From Lichenihabitans sp033947565 (lineage in GTDB: Bacteria; Pseudomonadota; Alphaproteobacteria; Rhizobiales; Beijerinckiaceae): a stretch of 64,000 bases of DNA. Location of the stretch: contig NZ_JARPVX010000004.1 in the NCBI RefSeq assembly GCF_033947565.1, positions 1 to 64,000 on the forward strand. Direction: 5' to 3'. The position numbers were made by a program, and so were the translations under genes. Below the pieces are notes generated by a model that was not told the DNA's origin, ran no database searches, and saw nothing but the letters and a program-made list of their open reading frames with translations. The first letter of the stretch is position 1, and every line of letters begins with the position of its first letter. Positions 16,931 to 25,636 of this stretch are shown here, piece after piece.

Positions 16931-17626
16931 CTATTCCTTGAAGCGATAACCGACGCCATACAGCGTCTCGATCATCTCGAAGTCGTCGTCGACGACCTTG
17001 AACTTCTTGCGGAGACGCTTGATGTGGCTGTCGATGGTGCGGTCGTCGACATACACCTGGTCGTCGTAGGCGGCATCCATCAAGGCATTGCGGCTTTTCA
17101 CGACGCCGGGGCGGGTGGCAAGCGCCTGCAGGATCAGGAACTCCGTCACCGTCAGGGTCACGGCTTCGCCCTTCCAGGTGCAGGTATGGCGCTCCGGGTC
17201 CATCTTCAGGTTGCCGCGCTCGAGCAGCTTGGCCTCGGATTCCTTCTGGGCCGCGGCTTCCTTCGGATTGGCGCGCCGCAGGATGGCCTTGACGCGCTCG
17301 ACCAGCAGCCGCTGCGAGAAGGGTTTCCGGATGAAGTCGTCCGCGCCCATCTTGAGGCCGAACAGCTCGTCGATCTCGTCATCCTTCGAGGTCAGGAAGA
17401 TGACCGGCAGGTCCGACTTCTGCCGCAGCCGCCGCAGCAGCTCCATGCCGTCCATGCGCGGCATCTTGATGTCGAAGATGGCAAGGTCGGGCGGCGTCGC
17501 CTTCAAGCCGTCGAGCGCGGCGGCGCCATCGGTATAGACCTGGACCCGGTAGCCTTCCGCCTCAAGCGAAAGGGACACGGATGTGAGGATATTGCGGTCG
17601 TCGTCGACGAGAGCGATGGAAGGCAT
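16931..17626 (-). CDS. chvI: Response regulator ChvI (OmpR family)
   Basis: ChvI is the partner of ChvG; in rhizobia and Brucella the pair governs envelope, exopolysaccharide and host-contact genes. The 231-residue product has a receiver with DDD at 8-10, phospho-acceptor Asp52 (LAIFDIKMPRMDG), and the TS and FIRKPF motifs. A winged-helix DNA-binding domain follows, with TLTVTEFLILQALA and DRTIDSHIKRLRKKF. It heads chvI-chvG-hprK-EIIA-HPr. The usual upstream pckA is not here. Confidence 0.96.
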   Translation of the reverse strand: MPSIALVDDDRNILTSVSLSLEAEGYRVQVYTDGAAALDGLKATPPDLAIFDIKMPRMDGMELLRRLRQKSDLPVIFLTSKDDEIDELFGLKMGADDFIRKPFSQRLLVERVKAILRRANPKEAAAQKESEAKLLERGNLKMDPERHTCTWKGEAVTLTVTEFLILQALATRPGVVKSRNALMDAAYDDQVYVDDRTIDSHIKRLRKKFKVVDDDFEMIETLYGVGYRFKE

Positions 17627-17854
17627 GGACGCGCCCCTGTTGGGCCGAAAGATCGGCCGCCCCGCGGGTGCCGGACGGTGATGCCACCCGTCGCCCGCTG
17701 TTGAACATGCTCCCTGGGCAGACCGCCCCAGCCCGGGGAGCTTCGTTATATAGGGTCAAGTGTGGCGAAAACGAGCGGGGGTAGGGACCTCCGCCTAGGA
17801 GGGTCGCGCAAGAACAGGCTTGCGGTCCTGCCGGACGCGGGGGATGCTGCCTCG

Positions 17855-18655
17855 ATGAATGCGTCAGGAGGGGTCGTGGCCGGGTTGGAGATCGCGTTGA
17901 GCGTCAGGGGCATCGAGAAGCGCTTCGGCGCCCTCGAGGTGTTGAAGGGCATCTCGCTCGATGCGCATCGGGGCGATGTGATCTCGATCCTCGGCGCCAG
18001 CGGCTCCGGCAAGAGCACATTCCTGCGTTGCATCAACCTGTTGGAAACGCCCGACGCCGGCGAGGTCAGTTTGGGCGGCGAAACGATCCAGATGCGCAAG
18101 CGCCGCGACGGCACCGCCACGCCGGCCGACATGCGCCAGGTCGACCGCATCCGAAGCCGGCTTGGCATGGTGTTTCAAAGTTTTAATCTGTGGTCTCACA
18201 TGACGGTGCTGGAAAACGTCATCGAGGCGCCGGTGCATGTGCAGAAGCGCCCGCGCGCCGAGTGCATCGCCGAGGCCGAGGCCCTGCTGGCCAAGGTCGG
18301 CATCGCCGAAAAGCGGCACTTGTATCCGGCCCATCTGTCGGGTGGCCAGCAGCAGCGCGCCGCCATCGCCCGGGCGCTGGCGATGCGGCCCGAGGTGATG
18401 TTGTTTGATGAGCCGACCTCGGCGCTCGACCCCGAACTCGTCGGCGAGGTGCTGCGCGTCATGCGGGCCTTGGCCGAGGAAGGCCGCACCATGCTGGTGG
18501 TGACGCATGAGATGGGGTTCGCCCGCAACGTGTCGAACCGCGTGGTCTTCGTCGAGGCCGGACGCATCGAGGCCGATGGGCCGCCGGCGGCGCTGTTCGG
18601 CGGCGACGCGTCCGATCGCTTCCGGGCCTTCGTGGGCTCGACCCAGCACCATTGA
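17855..18655 (+). CDS. Polar amino acid-type ABC transporter ATPase, orphan
   Basis: This ATPase is of the HisP/GlnQ/OccP type that powers polar amino acid importers. The ATG at 17855 (GGGGGA about 11 bases upstream) gives 266 residues; a GTG at 17762 is possible. Seen are Walker A GASGSGKST, the Q-loop MVFQSFNLWSHMTV, signature LSGGQQQRAAIARALA, Walker B VMLFDEPTSALDPE, and the switch VVTHEMGFA. No permease or binding protein is adjacent; instead it overlaps a HugZ-like gene. Substrate is unknown. Confidence 0.88.
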   Translation: MNASGGVVAGLEIALSVRGIEKRFGALEVLKGISLDAHRGDVISILGASGSGKSTFLRCINLLETPDAGEVSLGGETIQMRKRRDGTATPADMRQVDRIRSRLGMVFQSFNLWSHMTVLENVIEAPVHVQKRPRAECIAEAEALLAKVGIAEKRHLYPAHLSGGQQQRAAIARALAMRPEVMLFDEPTSALDPELVGEVLRVMRALAEEGRTMLVVTHEMGFARNVSNRVVFVEAGRIEADGPPAALFGGDASDRFRAFVGSTQHH

Positions 18656-19398
18656 CCACCACCGTCCCGGCAGCGCCCGATCCCGGGCTACTCACGGTCG
18701 CCAAGCGACTGCTTCGCGTCGTCCGAGCCGCGACGCTGGCGACGCTGACCTCCGATGGTATGCCGTTCGCCAGCCTCGCAACGGTGGCGACCCTGCCGGA
18801 TGGCAGCCCCATCCTGTTGTTGTCGCGCCTGGCCCATCATACCCGTCACCTCGAGGCCGATCGGCGTTGTTCGTTGCTGCTGGCCGATCGCGGGCGCGGC
18901 GATCCGCTCGCCCATGCGCGCCTCACTCTGCTGGGCCGCGCCGAGCCTCTGGTGGACGCGGCCGCCACAGCGGCGCGACGTCGCTTCCTGGCCCGTAACC
19001 CGAAAGCAGAGCTTTACGCCGACTTCCCCGATTTCGGCTTCTGGCGCTTCGCCATTACGGCGGCGCATCTCAACGGCGGGTTCGGTCAGGCCGCCAGTGT
19101 TTCGGCCGACGCCCTCCTCACCAATGTCGAGGGCTGCGACGCCCTGCTGGACGGGGAGGAGGGTGCGGTGGCCCACATGAACGCGGACCACAGCGACGCG
19201 ATCGCGCTCTACGCCGCCCGGCTGCTCGGCCTGCCGGAGCGAGTGTGGCGGCTGTCCGGACTGGACCCGGACGGCCTGGATTTCGTGGCCGGCGACCTGA
19301 CGGGCCGGCTCGCATTCGAGACGCGCGTCACCTCGGGCGCGAAGCTGCGCCCCCTGTTGATGCGGCTGGCCGCCGAGGCCCGCGCCCGGGCGCCATGA
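18652..19398 (+). CDS. HugZ-like pyridoxamine 5'-phosphate oxidase family protein
   Basis: The 248-residue protein has an N-terminal split-barrel (flavin/haem-binding PNPOx-like) domain (about 15-145, ATLATLTSDGMPFASLATVA) and a C-terminal DUF2470 domain beginning VAHMNADHSDAI. HugZ proteins with this layout bind or degrade haem. The start is a TTG at 18652 overlapping the preceding stop (TTGA), so translation is coupled. Whether it acts on haem here cannot be judged; general pyridoxamine oxidase activity is unlikely. Confidence 0.8.
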   Translation: MTTTVPAAPDPGLLTVAKRLLRVVRAATLATLTSDGMPFASLATVATLPDGSPILLLSRLAHHTRHLEADRRCSLLLADRGRGDPLAHARLTLLGRAEPLVDAAATAARRRFLARNPKAELYADFPDFGFWRFAITAAHLNGGFGQAASVSADALLTNVEGCDALLDGEEGAVAHMNADHSDAIALYAARLLGLPERVWRLSGLDPDGLDFVAGDLTGRLAFETRVTSGAKLRPLLMRLAAEARARAP

Positions 19399-19404
19399 CG
19401 ACCC

Positions 19405-20286
19405 TCACGCGGTTGCCGGGGTGGTCCCGATGTCGTCCAGCGCCGCCATGGCGTCGTCCGGCAGGTCGATCGCGGCGGTGGCCAGGTTCTCCCGCAGATG
19501 GTCGAGCGACGAGGTGCCGGGGATCAACAGGATGTTCGGTGCCCGGCGCAGCAACCAAGCGAGCGCCACCTGCATCGGCGTGGCCTCGAGCCGCGCCGCA
19601 ACCGCGTCGAGGTGGGTCGATTGCAGGAGGGTGAAGCCGCCGAGCGGGAAGAACGGCACATAGGCGATGCCGTCGCGCCGCAACGCTTCCAGCATGGCGT
19701 CGTCCTCGCGATGCGCGACGTTGTAGAGGTTCTGCACGCAGACGACCGGGCACAAGCGCCGGCCTTCGGCGACCTGGGTGGCCGTGACGTTGCTGAGGCC
19801 GATGTGGCGGATCAGGCCTTGCCGCTGCAGGTCGGCCAAGACGGTCAAGGGCGCCTCGATGGAGCCCTCGGCCGGCCCATGCGTGCCGAACATCGACCGC
19901 AGATTGACCACCGGCAGCACGTCGAGGCCGAGGTTGCGCAGGTTGTCGTGCACGGCCGCGGTCAGTTCTTCGCGTGAGAAGGCCGGGTTCCAGGACGCGT
20001 CGGTGCCGCGGCGGGCGCCGACCTTGGTGACGAGGACGAGATCGTCCGCGTAGGGGTGCAGCGCCTCGCGGATGATTTCGTTGGTGACGTGCGGCCCATA
20101 GAAGTCGCTGGTGTCGATGTGGTCGACGCCCTGTGCCACGGCTTCCCGCAGCACTGCCACCGCGGCGGCGCGGTCCTTCGGCGGCCCGAAGACGCCGGGG
20201 CCGGCCAGTTGCATGGCCCCGTAGCCGAGACGTTTGACAGAGCGATCGCCGAGCGTGAACGTCCCGGCCTTGCTGAGAATGGACAT
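19405..20286 (-). CDS. Aldo/keto reductase family oxidoreductase
   Basis: This is a 293-residue NAD(P)H-dependent reductase with the TIM-barrel aldo/keto reductase pattern. RLGYGAMQLAG comes early, HIDTSDFYGP supplies the catalytic Asp and Tyr, LVTKVGA supplies the catalytic Lys, IGLSNV is in the middle, and ILLIPGTSS lies near the C-terminus. AAGGAGA sits 8 bases before the ATG. It is transcribed away from a LysR gene (90 bases between starts), so that regulator probably controls it. Substrate unknown. Confidence 0.9.
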   Translation of the reverse strand: MSILSKAGTFTLGDRSVKRLGYGAMQLAGPGVFGPPKDRAAAVAVLREAVAQGVDHIDTSDFYGPHVTNEIIREALHPYADDLVLVTKVGARRGTDASWNPAFSREELTAAVHDNLRNLGLDVLPVVNLRSMFGTHGPAEGSIEAPLTVLADLQRQGLIRHIGLSNVTATQVAEGRRLCPVVCVQNLYNVAHREDDAMLEALRRDGIAYVPFFPLGGFTLLQSTHLDAVAARLEATPMQVALAWLLRRAPNILLIPGTSSLDHLRENLATAAIDLPDDAMAALDDIGTTPATA

Positions 20287-20376
20287 TGCGGATCTCCTTC
20301 GCGGCTTCTCGGTAGCAAACATCCGCTCCGCCGATAACGGCGTGCAATCCGCACGGGGCGTGCGACATTGCGCACA

Positions 20377-21279
20377 ATGGCAACGATCTCCGATTTGTCC
20401 GCCTTCGTGACCGTGGCCCGGGCCGGTGGGTTCCGCGGCGCCGCTCGGGCCAGCCCCGACAGTGCTTCGAGCCTCAGCGCGGCAGTGCGCCGCCTCGAGG
20501 AGCAGCTCGGCGTCCGCCTGCTCAACCGCACCACCCGCAGCGTGGTGCCGACCGAGGCCGGCGCCTCGCTGCTGGAGCGGCTCGGTCCCGCCCTGGCCGA
20601 AGTCGAAGCGGCGCTCGACGTGGTCAACGGGTTTCGCGCACGGCCGGCCGGCACGCTGCGCCTCAACGTGCCGGTCAGCGCCGCTCGCCTTGTGCTGCCC
20701 GCCATCGTGCCGGCCTTCCTGGCCGCTTATCCGGACATCCGGCTGGAGGTCACGGCCGACGACGCCTTCGTGAACATGCTGGCGGGCGGTTTCGACGCCG
20801 GCATCCGCTACGACGAGCGGCTGGAACAGGACATGGTGGCGGTGCCGATCGGGCCGCGCGTCCAGCGCGCCGCGGCGGCCGCCGCTCCGGCCTATCTGGC
20901 CCGCCGTGGGCGCCCGTCCCATCCACGCGACCTGCTGCACCATGCCTGCCTGCAAGGGCGGTTCTCGGGCGGTTCTCCAATAACCTGGGAGTTCGAACGG
21001 GACGGCGAGGTGGTGCGGATCGAGCCGAATGGCCCGCTCGTGGTCAGTATCGGCACGGCCACCGACCTCGCGGTCGAGGCCGCCCTGGCCGGCACCGGCA
21101 TCATCATCCTGTTCGAGGATTGGCTGCGCCCCCACCTCGACAGTGGCGCCCTGGTGCCCGTGCTGGAGGACTGGTGGCAGCCGTTCCCGGGCCCCTACCT
21201 TTATTTCCCGAGCCGCCGGCTGATGCCGGCGCCGTTGCGGGCTTTCGTGGACTTCATCAAGTCTCAGGCGGCCACGTAA
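20377..21279 (+). CDS. LysR family transcriptional regulator
   Basis: The 300-residue protein has an N-terminal winged helix (FVTVARAGGFRGAARASPDS, then LSAAVRRLEEQLGVRLLNRTT) and a periplasmic-binding-like effector domain (about 90-295). The ATG at 20377 is chosen over a TTG at 20368. It is divergent from the aldo/keto reductase, its likely target. The stop lies inside a 13-bp tandem duplication (21268-21293). Confidence 0.9.
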   Translation: MATISDLSAFVTVARAGGFRGAARASPDSASSLSAAVRRLEEQLGVRLLNRTTRSVVPTEAGASLLERLGPALAEVEAALDVVNGFRARPAGTLRLNVPVSAARLVLPAIVPAFLAAYPDIRLEVTADDAFVNMLAGGFDAGIRYDERLEQDMVAVPIGPRVQRAAAAAAPAYLARRGRPSHPRDLLHHACLQGRFSGGSPITWEFERDGEVVRIEPNGPLVVSIGTATDLAVEAALAGTGIIILFEDWLRPHLDSGALVPVLEDWWQPFPGPYLYFPSRRLMPAPLRAFVDFIKSQAAT

Positions 21280-21293
21280 GGCGGCCACGTAAG
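21268..21293. repeat. 13-bp tandem duplication over the LysR stop codon
   Basis: GCGGCCACGTAAG occurs twice without a gap, followed by a third partial GCGGCC. The first copy contains the TAA stop of the LysR gene. It looks like a local slippage duplication. Confidence 0.85.
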
Positions 21294-21311
21294 GCGGCCG
21301 GGAGCGCGGTG

Positions 21312-22055
21312 TCAGGCGGCGGTGACGGCCAGGCTTGACGGTGGCCCGAGCACATCCGCCAGGGCGAGCGGACGGTGGTTGGGGCGCTTGAAATCGAGGT
21401 CGCGCTCGATGTCGGCGAGATGGCGCATCATTTCCGCCACGGCCGCCGGGGCATCGCGTGCCCGCAGAGTCGCGATGAGGGCGCGATGGTCGCCGTCGCC
21501 GCATTCCGAATGCACCGTGTGACCATAAAGTGCGATCACCAGCGACGACCGGGACACGAGGTCGCGCAGGAACGCGTGCAGCACCGGCTGCCCGGCCAGG
21601 CGGGAGATGCCGAGGTGGAACTCGCCCGAAAGCCGGATGGCCCGGCCGCGGTCGTGGTGCGCCAGAGCCGTGCGCCCTTCATCGACCAGCGCCTCGAGCC
21701 CATCGAGCGTCGTCGGCGTCGCAGCCGCCGCGGCGCGGGCCACCGTGGCGGCTTCGATCAGGCGGCGTGCCTCGAACACCGCCTGGGCTTCGGCGACGCT
21801 TGGCGAGGCCACCGCGGCCCCCTTGTTGCGGGCCAGCACGACGATCTTGTCGCGTGCGAGGGCCTGCAGGGCCGCCCGCACCAGGGTGCGGCTCGCCCCA
21901 TAGATGGCGCCCAACTGATCTTCGGGCAGCTTGGTGCCCGGCAGCAGGCGTTGTTCGCTGATGGCCCTGTGGATCGCTTCGCCGATCGCATCGGCTCGAT
22001 CGCCCATCCGGCTGAGGCCGGCAGCCGCGCCTCGATCGCTTCCTGTCACACGCAT
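21312..22055 (-). CDS. GntR family regulator, FCD type
   Basis: The 247-residue repressor-type protein has a winged helix (IGEAIHRAISEQRLLPG, then EDQLGAIYGASRTLVRAALQ) and a C-terminal all-helical FCD domain. In that domain EARRLIEAA, EFHLGISRLAG and the late DHRALIATL supply the metal/ligand-binding Asp/His positions. It reads away from a polyamine-type ABC operon, with a perfect 14-bp palindrome between them. The ATG at 22055 is used; an ATG at 22007 is possible. The ligand is probably the transporter's substrate (inferred). Confidence 0.9.
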   Translation of the reverse strand: MRVTGSDRGAAAGLSRMGDRADAIGEAIHRAISEQRLLPGTKLPEDQLGAIYGASRTLVRAALQALARDKIVVLARNKGAAVASPSVAEAQAVFEARRLIEAATVARAAAAATPTTLDGLEALVDEGRTALAHHDRGRAIRLSGEFHLGISRLAGQPVLHAFLRDLVSRSSLVIALYGHTVHSECGDGDHRALIATLRARDAPAAVAEMMRHLADIERDLDFKRPNHRPLALADVLGPPSSLAVTAA

Positions 22056-22120
22056 CCTCGCCCGGCATGCTGGCGGCCGTGGATCACGCTAAGCGGGAGC
22101 CTGTTTCGCCCGCAAGATCA

Positions 22121-22134
22121 AACTGTATACAGTT
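22121..22134. promoter_or_regulatory. Candidate GntR/FCD operator
   Basis: AACTGTATACAGTT is a perfect 14-bp palindrome in the gap between the GntR gene (start 22055) and the ABC operon (first start 22258). FCD regulators commonly bind short palindromes with a TGTATACA-like core. The palindrome is seen; the regulator match is inferred from position. Confidence 0.65.
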
Positions 22135-22257
22135 CGGGCGGGAGATTGGGCACAACTGGCGCATTTGCGGGCGCTTCGGCATGATGCTCCGATGGCTCCG
22201 TCCGGCGCCAGGGTTGGCACGTTGGTTGCAGGATCGGCCTCACCACAGGAATGGCCC

Positions 22258-23253
22258 ATGCGAGACGCGGACCTCGAACTCGTCCACCTGACCAAGCGCT
22301 ACGGCGACACCACGGCGGTCGACGCTATCGACCTCAAGGTGCCGGCCAACTCGTATTGCTGCCTGCTCGGACCGTCGGGCTGCGGCAAGTCCTCGACCTT
22401 GCGGATGATCGCCGGCCATGAGGCTGCATCCGGCGGCGACATCGTGTTCGGCTCCACCAACGTCACCAACCTGCCGCCCGCCAAGCGCGGCACCGCCATG
22501 ATGTTCCAGAGCTACGCGTTGTTCCCGCACCTCAGCTGCCTCGACAACGTGGCCTTCTCGCTGAAGATGCGGGGCGTCGACAAGGCGACCCGGCATAAGC
22601 GCGCCCACGAGCTGCTGGCGCTCGTCGCCATGGACACCTATGCGGACCGGCTGCCGGCGCAACTGTCGGGTGGCCAGCAGCAGCGTATCGCGCTCGCCCG
22701 CGCGCTGATCACCGAGCCGCAGATCGTGCTGCTCGACGAACCGCTGTCGGCCCTCGACCCGTTTCTGCGCTTGAAGATGCGGGTGGAGTTGCGCCGCCTG
22801 CAGCAGCAGCTCGGCATCATCTTCGTCCATGTGACGCACAGCCAGGACGAGGCCATGGCGTTGGCCGACCAGATCGTTATCATGAATCATGGTCGCATCG
22901 AGCAGGCCGGTACGCCGCGCGACGTGTTTAACAATCCGGCGACCGCCTTTGTGGCGCGCTTCATCGGCGGCCACAACGTCATCGCGACGCCGCAAGGCGA
23001 CATCGCGGTCAGGGCCGACAGGCTTGTGTTGAAGCGCCCAGCGCCGGGCACGAACGGCCTCATCGACGGTACCGTGCGATCCGTCGAATACCAGGGCACC
23101 TATGTGCAGCTCGCCATCGAGGGGACGGACGGCCGCGAGATCACGGCTACCGCCGACGAGGCGACCTTCGACCAGACACCGTTCAGCCCCGGCGACCCGA
23201 TCGCGGTGTCCTGGGGCGAACGCGACGTGCATCGCCTCAGCCAAGCCGCCTGA
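22258..23253 (+). CDS. Polyamine-type ABC transporter ATPase (PotA-like)
   Basis: The 331-residue ATPase has Walker A GPSGCGKSS, Q-loop MFQSYALFPHL, signature LSGGQQQRIALARAL, Walker B IVLLDEPLSALDP, and switch HVTHSQDEA. A C-terminal TOBE-like domain (about 240-331) is usual for PotA/FbpC importers. AGGAA lies 9 bases before the ATG at 22258. It heads an ATPase, binding protein, permease, permease operon divergent from the FCD regulator. The exact substrate (polyamine, opine or related) cannot be read. Confidence 0.9.
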   Translation: MRDADLELVHLTKRYGDTTAVDAIDLKVPANSYCCLLGPSGCGKSSTLRMIAGHEAASGGDIVFGSTNVTNLPPAKRGTAMMFQSYALFPHLSCLDNVAFSLKMRGVDKATRHKRAHELLALVAMDTYADRLPAQLSGGQQQRIALARALITEPQIVLLDEPLSALDPFLRLKMRVELRRLQQQLGIIFVHVTHSQDEAMALADQIVIMNHGRIEQAGTPRDVFNNPATAFVARFIGGHNVIATPQGDIAVRADRLVLKRPAPGTNGLIDGTVRSVEYQGTYVQLAIEGTDGREITATADEATFDQTPFSPGDPIAVSWGERDVHRLSQAA

Positions 23254-23288
23254 AACGGCCGCTGATCCATCGTGAAGGGGAGACAACC

Positions 23289-24578
23289 ATGACCATGCTT
23301 GACGACACCCAGGGCCTTTCGCGCCGATCGCTGCTGAAGAGCGCGGGCGCCGCCGCCGGCGCGCTTGCCGGCGCTGGCGCCATCACGGGCTTTCCGGCCG
23401 TGCACAGCCAGGAGAACAAGACGCTCCGCTATCTCGGCACGGCCGTGAACCAGTCGGCCGAAATCGCCAAGAAACTGAAGGAAGACACCGGCATCACGCT
23501 CGAATATGTGGCCGTCACCACCGACGACGTGACCAAGCGGGTCATCACGCAGCCGAACTCCTATGACATCGTCGATACGGAATATTTCTCGCTGAAGAAG
23601 CTGGTGCCGTCGGGCAACCTGCTGGCGATGGACACCAAGAAGATCAAGTATTTCGATCAGATCACGCCGGTTCTGACCAAGGGCGAGCTGCCCAACGGTA
23701 AGAAGATCGGCGACCAGGGCACCGCGCCCAAGAAGGTGATGTTCCTGGAAGGGCAGCACTCGACCAAGTTCGCCAACGAACCCACCCAATGGGCCACCTT
23801 GATCCCGACCACCTACAATGCCGACACGCTCGGCATCCGGCCCGATCTCATCAAGCGCCCCATCACGTCCTGGGCCGAGCTGCTGAACCCCGAGTTCAAG
23901 GGCAAGGCGGCGCTGCTCAACATCCCGTCCATCGGCATCATGGATTGCGCCATGGTGGTGGAGGCGACCGGCCAGCACAAATATGCCGACAAGGGCAATA
24001 TGACGAAGGCTGAGATCGACCTCACCATGAAGATCATGACGGAGGCCAAGAAGTCCGGCCAGTTCCGCGCCTTCTGGAAGGACTTCAACGAATCGGTGAA
24101 CCTGATGTCGTCGGGCGAGACCGTGATCCAGTCGATGTGGTCGCCCGCCGTCACGGCCGTGCGCTCGAAGGGTATCGCCTGCACGTTCCAGCCGCTGAAG
24201 GAAGGCTATCGCTCCTGGGCCACGGGCTTCGCTCTGTCGAAGGGCGTCACCGGGGCCAAGCAGGACACGGCCTATGAATTCGTGAACTGGTTCCTGTCCG
24301 GCTGGGCCGGCGCCTACCTGTTCCGCCAGGGCTATTATTCGGGCGTGTTGTCCACCGCCAAGGCCAATATGGACGCCTACGAGTGGGCCTATTGGATGGA
24401 AGGCAAGCCTGCCGAGAAGGACATCCACGCCCCCGACGGCACTCTGCTCGAGAAGGCTGGCGCCACCCGGGACGGCGGCTCCTATGACGACCGCATGGGC
24501 GCGGTCGCGTGCTGGAACGCCATCATGGACGAGAACGACTACATGGTCCGCAAGTGGAACGAGTTCATCGCGGCCTGA
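23289..24578 (+). CDS. ABC transporter periplasmic substrate-binding protein (PotD-like), Tat-exported
   Basis: This 429-residue precursor has a twin-arginine signal, SRRSLLKSAGAAAGALAG, with cleavage likely near AVHSQ. So it is probably exported folded. The mature part is a type 2 periplasmic-binding protein of the spermidine/putrescine class (SWAELLNPEFKGKAALL, SMWSPAVTAVRSKG). It lies 35 bases after the ATPase gene. A hairpin repeat at 24588-24617 separates it from the permeases, which may raise the level of this protein relative to them. Confidence 0.9.
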   Translation: MTMLDDTQGLSRRSLLKSAGAAAGALAGAGAITGFPAVHSQENKTLRYLGTAVNQSAEIAKKLKEDTGITLEYVAVTTDDVTKRVITQPNSYDIVDTEYFSLKKLVPSGNLLAMDTKKIKYFDQITPVLTKGELPNGKKIGDQGTAPKKVMFLEGQHSTKFANEPTQWATLIPTTYNADTLGIRPDLIKRPITSWAELLNPEFKGKAALLNIPSIGIMDCAMVVEATGQHKYADKGNMTKAEIDLTMKIMTEAKKSGQFRAFWKDFNESVNLMSSGETVIQSMWSPAVTAVRSKGIACTFQPLKEGYRSWATGFALSKGVTGAKQDTAYEFVNWFLSGWAGAYLFRQGYYSGVLSTAKANMDAYEWAYWMEGKPAEKDIHAPDGTLLEKAGATRDGGSYDDRMGAVACWNAIMDENDYMVRKWNEFIAA

Positions 24579-24587
24579 CGGCTTCGA

Positions 24588-24617
24588 CACCTTCTCCCGC
24601 GTGAGCGGGGGAAGGTG
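24588..24617. repeat. REP-like palindrome between binding protein and permease genes
   Basis: CACCTTCTCCCGC-GTGA-GCGGGGGAAGGTG forms a 13-bp stem with one G-U pair and a 4-base loop. It is 10 bases past the binding-protein stop, a typical place for a message-stabilising hairpin. Confidence 0.75.
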
Positions 24618-24681
24618 ACCCGCATCCGCCCTGCCAGGCACCTTGCTCCGATCGCGCGGGTGAAGGAGACCAGGACCTCCC

Positions 24682-25635
24682 ATGACAACCACCGACACGC
24701 TTCCGAAAGCCGCGCGGGCACTGGCCAAGGAGCCCGCGCTCGGCCGTGCCGACGCCTCGCCGCTCGGCCGCGTGCTGCCGGGATGGGTGCAGGCGGCGCC
24801 CTTCGGGCTGGTGTTCCTGGCCTTCTTCGTGATCCCGCTGGTGCTGGTCGTCGTGGTCAGCTTCTTCGACTACAACGACTACGAGACGATCCCCACCTTC
24901 ACGACCCGCTCCTATGTCGAGAATTTCGAGGGGTGCTTCGATCAATTGCCTGGCGTCTGCACCATCCTGAAGACCTATGGGTCGACGCTGAAGTTCTGCT
25001 TCCTGGTCTGGGCGCTGACGCTCGTGATCGGCTTTACCATCGCCTATTTCCTGGCCTTCCACGTGCGCTCGCTGACGGTGCAGATGACGCTGGCGCTGGT
25101 CTGCACGATCCCGTTCTGGACCTCGAACGTCATCCGCATGATCTCCTGGATCCCGCTGCTCGGGCGCAACGGCCTGATCAATCAGGCCCTCGTCGGCTCC
25201 CACGTGGTCGACCAGCCGGTCGAATGGCTGCTGTATTCGCAATTCTCAGTGGTGCTCGCCTTTGTGCACCTGTTCACCTTCTTCATGGTGATTCCGATCT
25301 TCAATTCGATGGCCCGCATCGACAAACGGCTGATCGAGGCCGCCTATGATGCCGGCGCCAGCGGATGGCAGACCTTGTGGAACGTGGTGGTGCCCTTGTC
25401 GAAACCCGGCATCGTCATCGGTTCGATCTTCGTCGTCACCATCGTGATGGGCGACTTCATCACGGTCGGCGTCATGGGCGGTCAGCAGGTGGCGTCCGCC
25501 GGCAAGGTGATCCAGACCCGCCTCGACGCTCTGCAGTTTCCGCCAGCGGCCGCCAATGCGGTGATCCTGCTGGCCGTGACGCTCGGCATTATCGCGCTGC
25601 TGACCCGGGTGGTCGACATACGCAAGGAGCTTTGA
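24682..25635 (+). CDS. ABC transporter permease (PotB-like)
   Basis: The 317-residue inner-membrane protein has about six helices; the first is at about 34-55 (FGLVFLAFFVIPLVLVVVV). The cytoplasmic EAA loop reads IEAAYDAGASGWQTLWNVVVPLSKPG, here split for length, and contacts the ATPase. A cysteine-bearing periplasmic loop lies near residues 80-95. The next permease starts one base after its stop. Confidence 0.9.
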   Translation: MTTTDTLPKAARALAKEPALGRADASPLGRVLPGWVQAAPFGLVFLAFFVIPLVLVVVVSFFDYNDYETIPTFTTRSYVENFEGCFDQLPGVCTILKTYGSTLKFCFLVWALTLVIGFTIAYFLAFHVRSLTVQMTLALVCTIPFWTSNVIRMISWIPLLGRNGLINQALVGSHVVDQPVEWLLYSQFSVVLAFVHLFTFFMVIPIFNSMARIDKRLIEAAYDAGASGWQTLWNVVVPLSKPGIVIGSIFVVTIVMGDFITVGVMGGQQVASAGKVIQTRLDALQFPPAAANAVILLAVTLGIIALLTRVVDIRKEL

Positions 25636-25636
25636 G

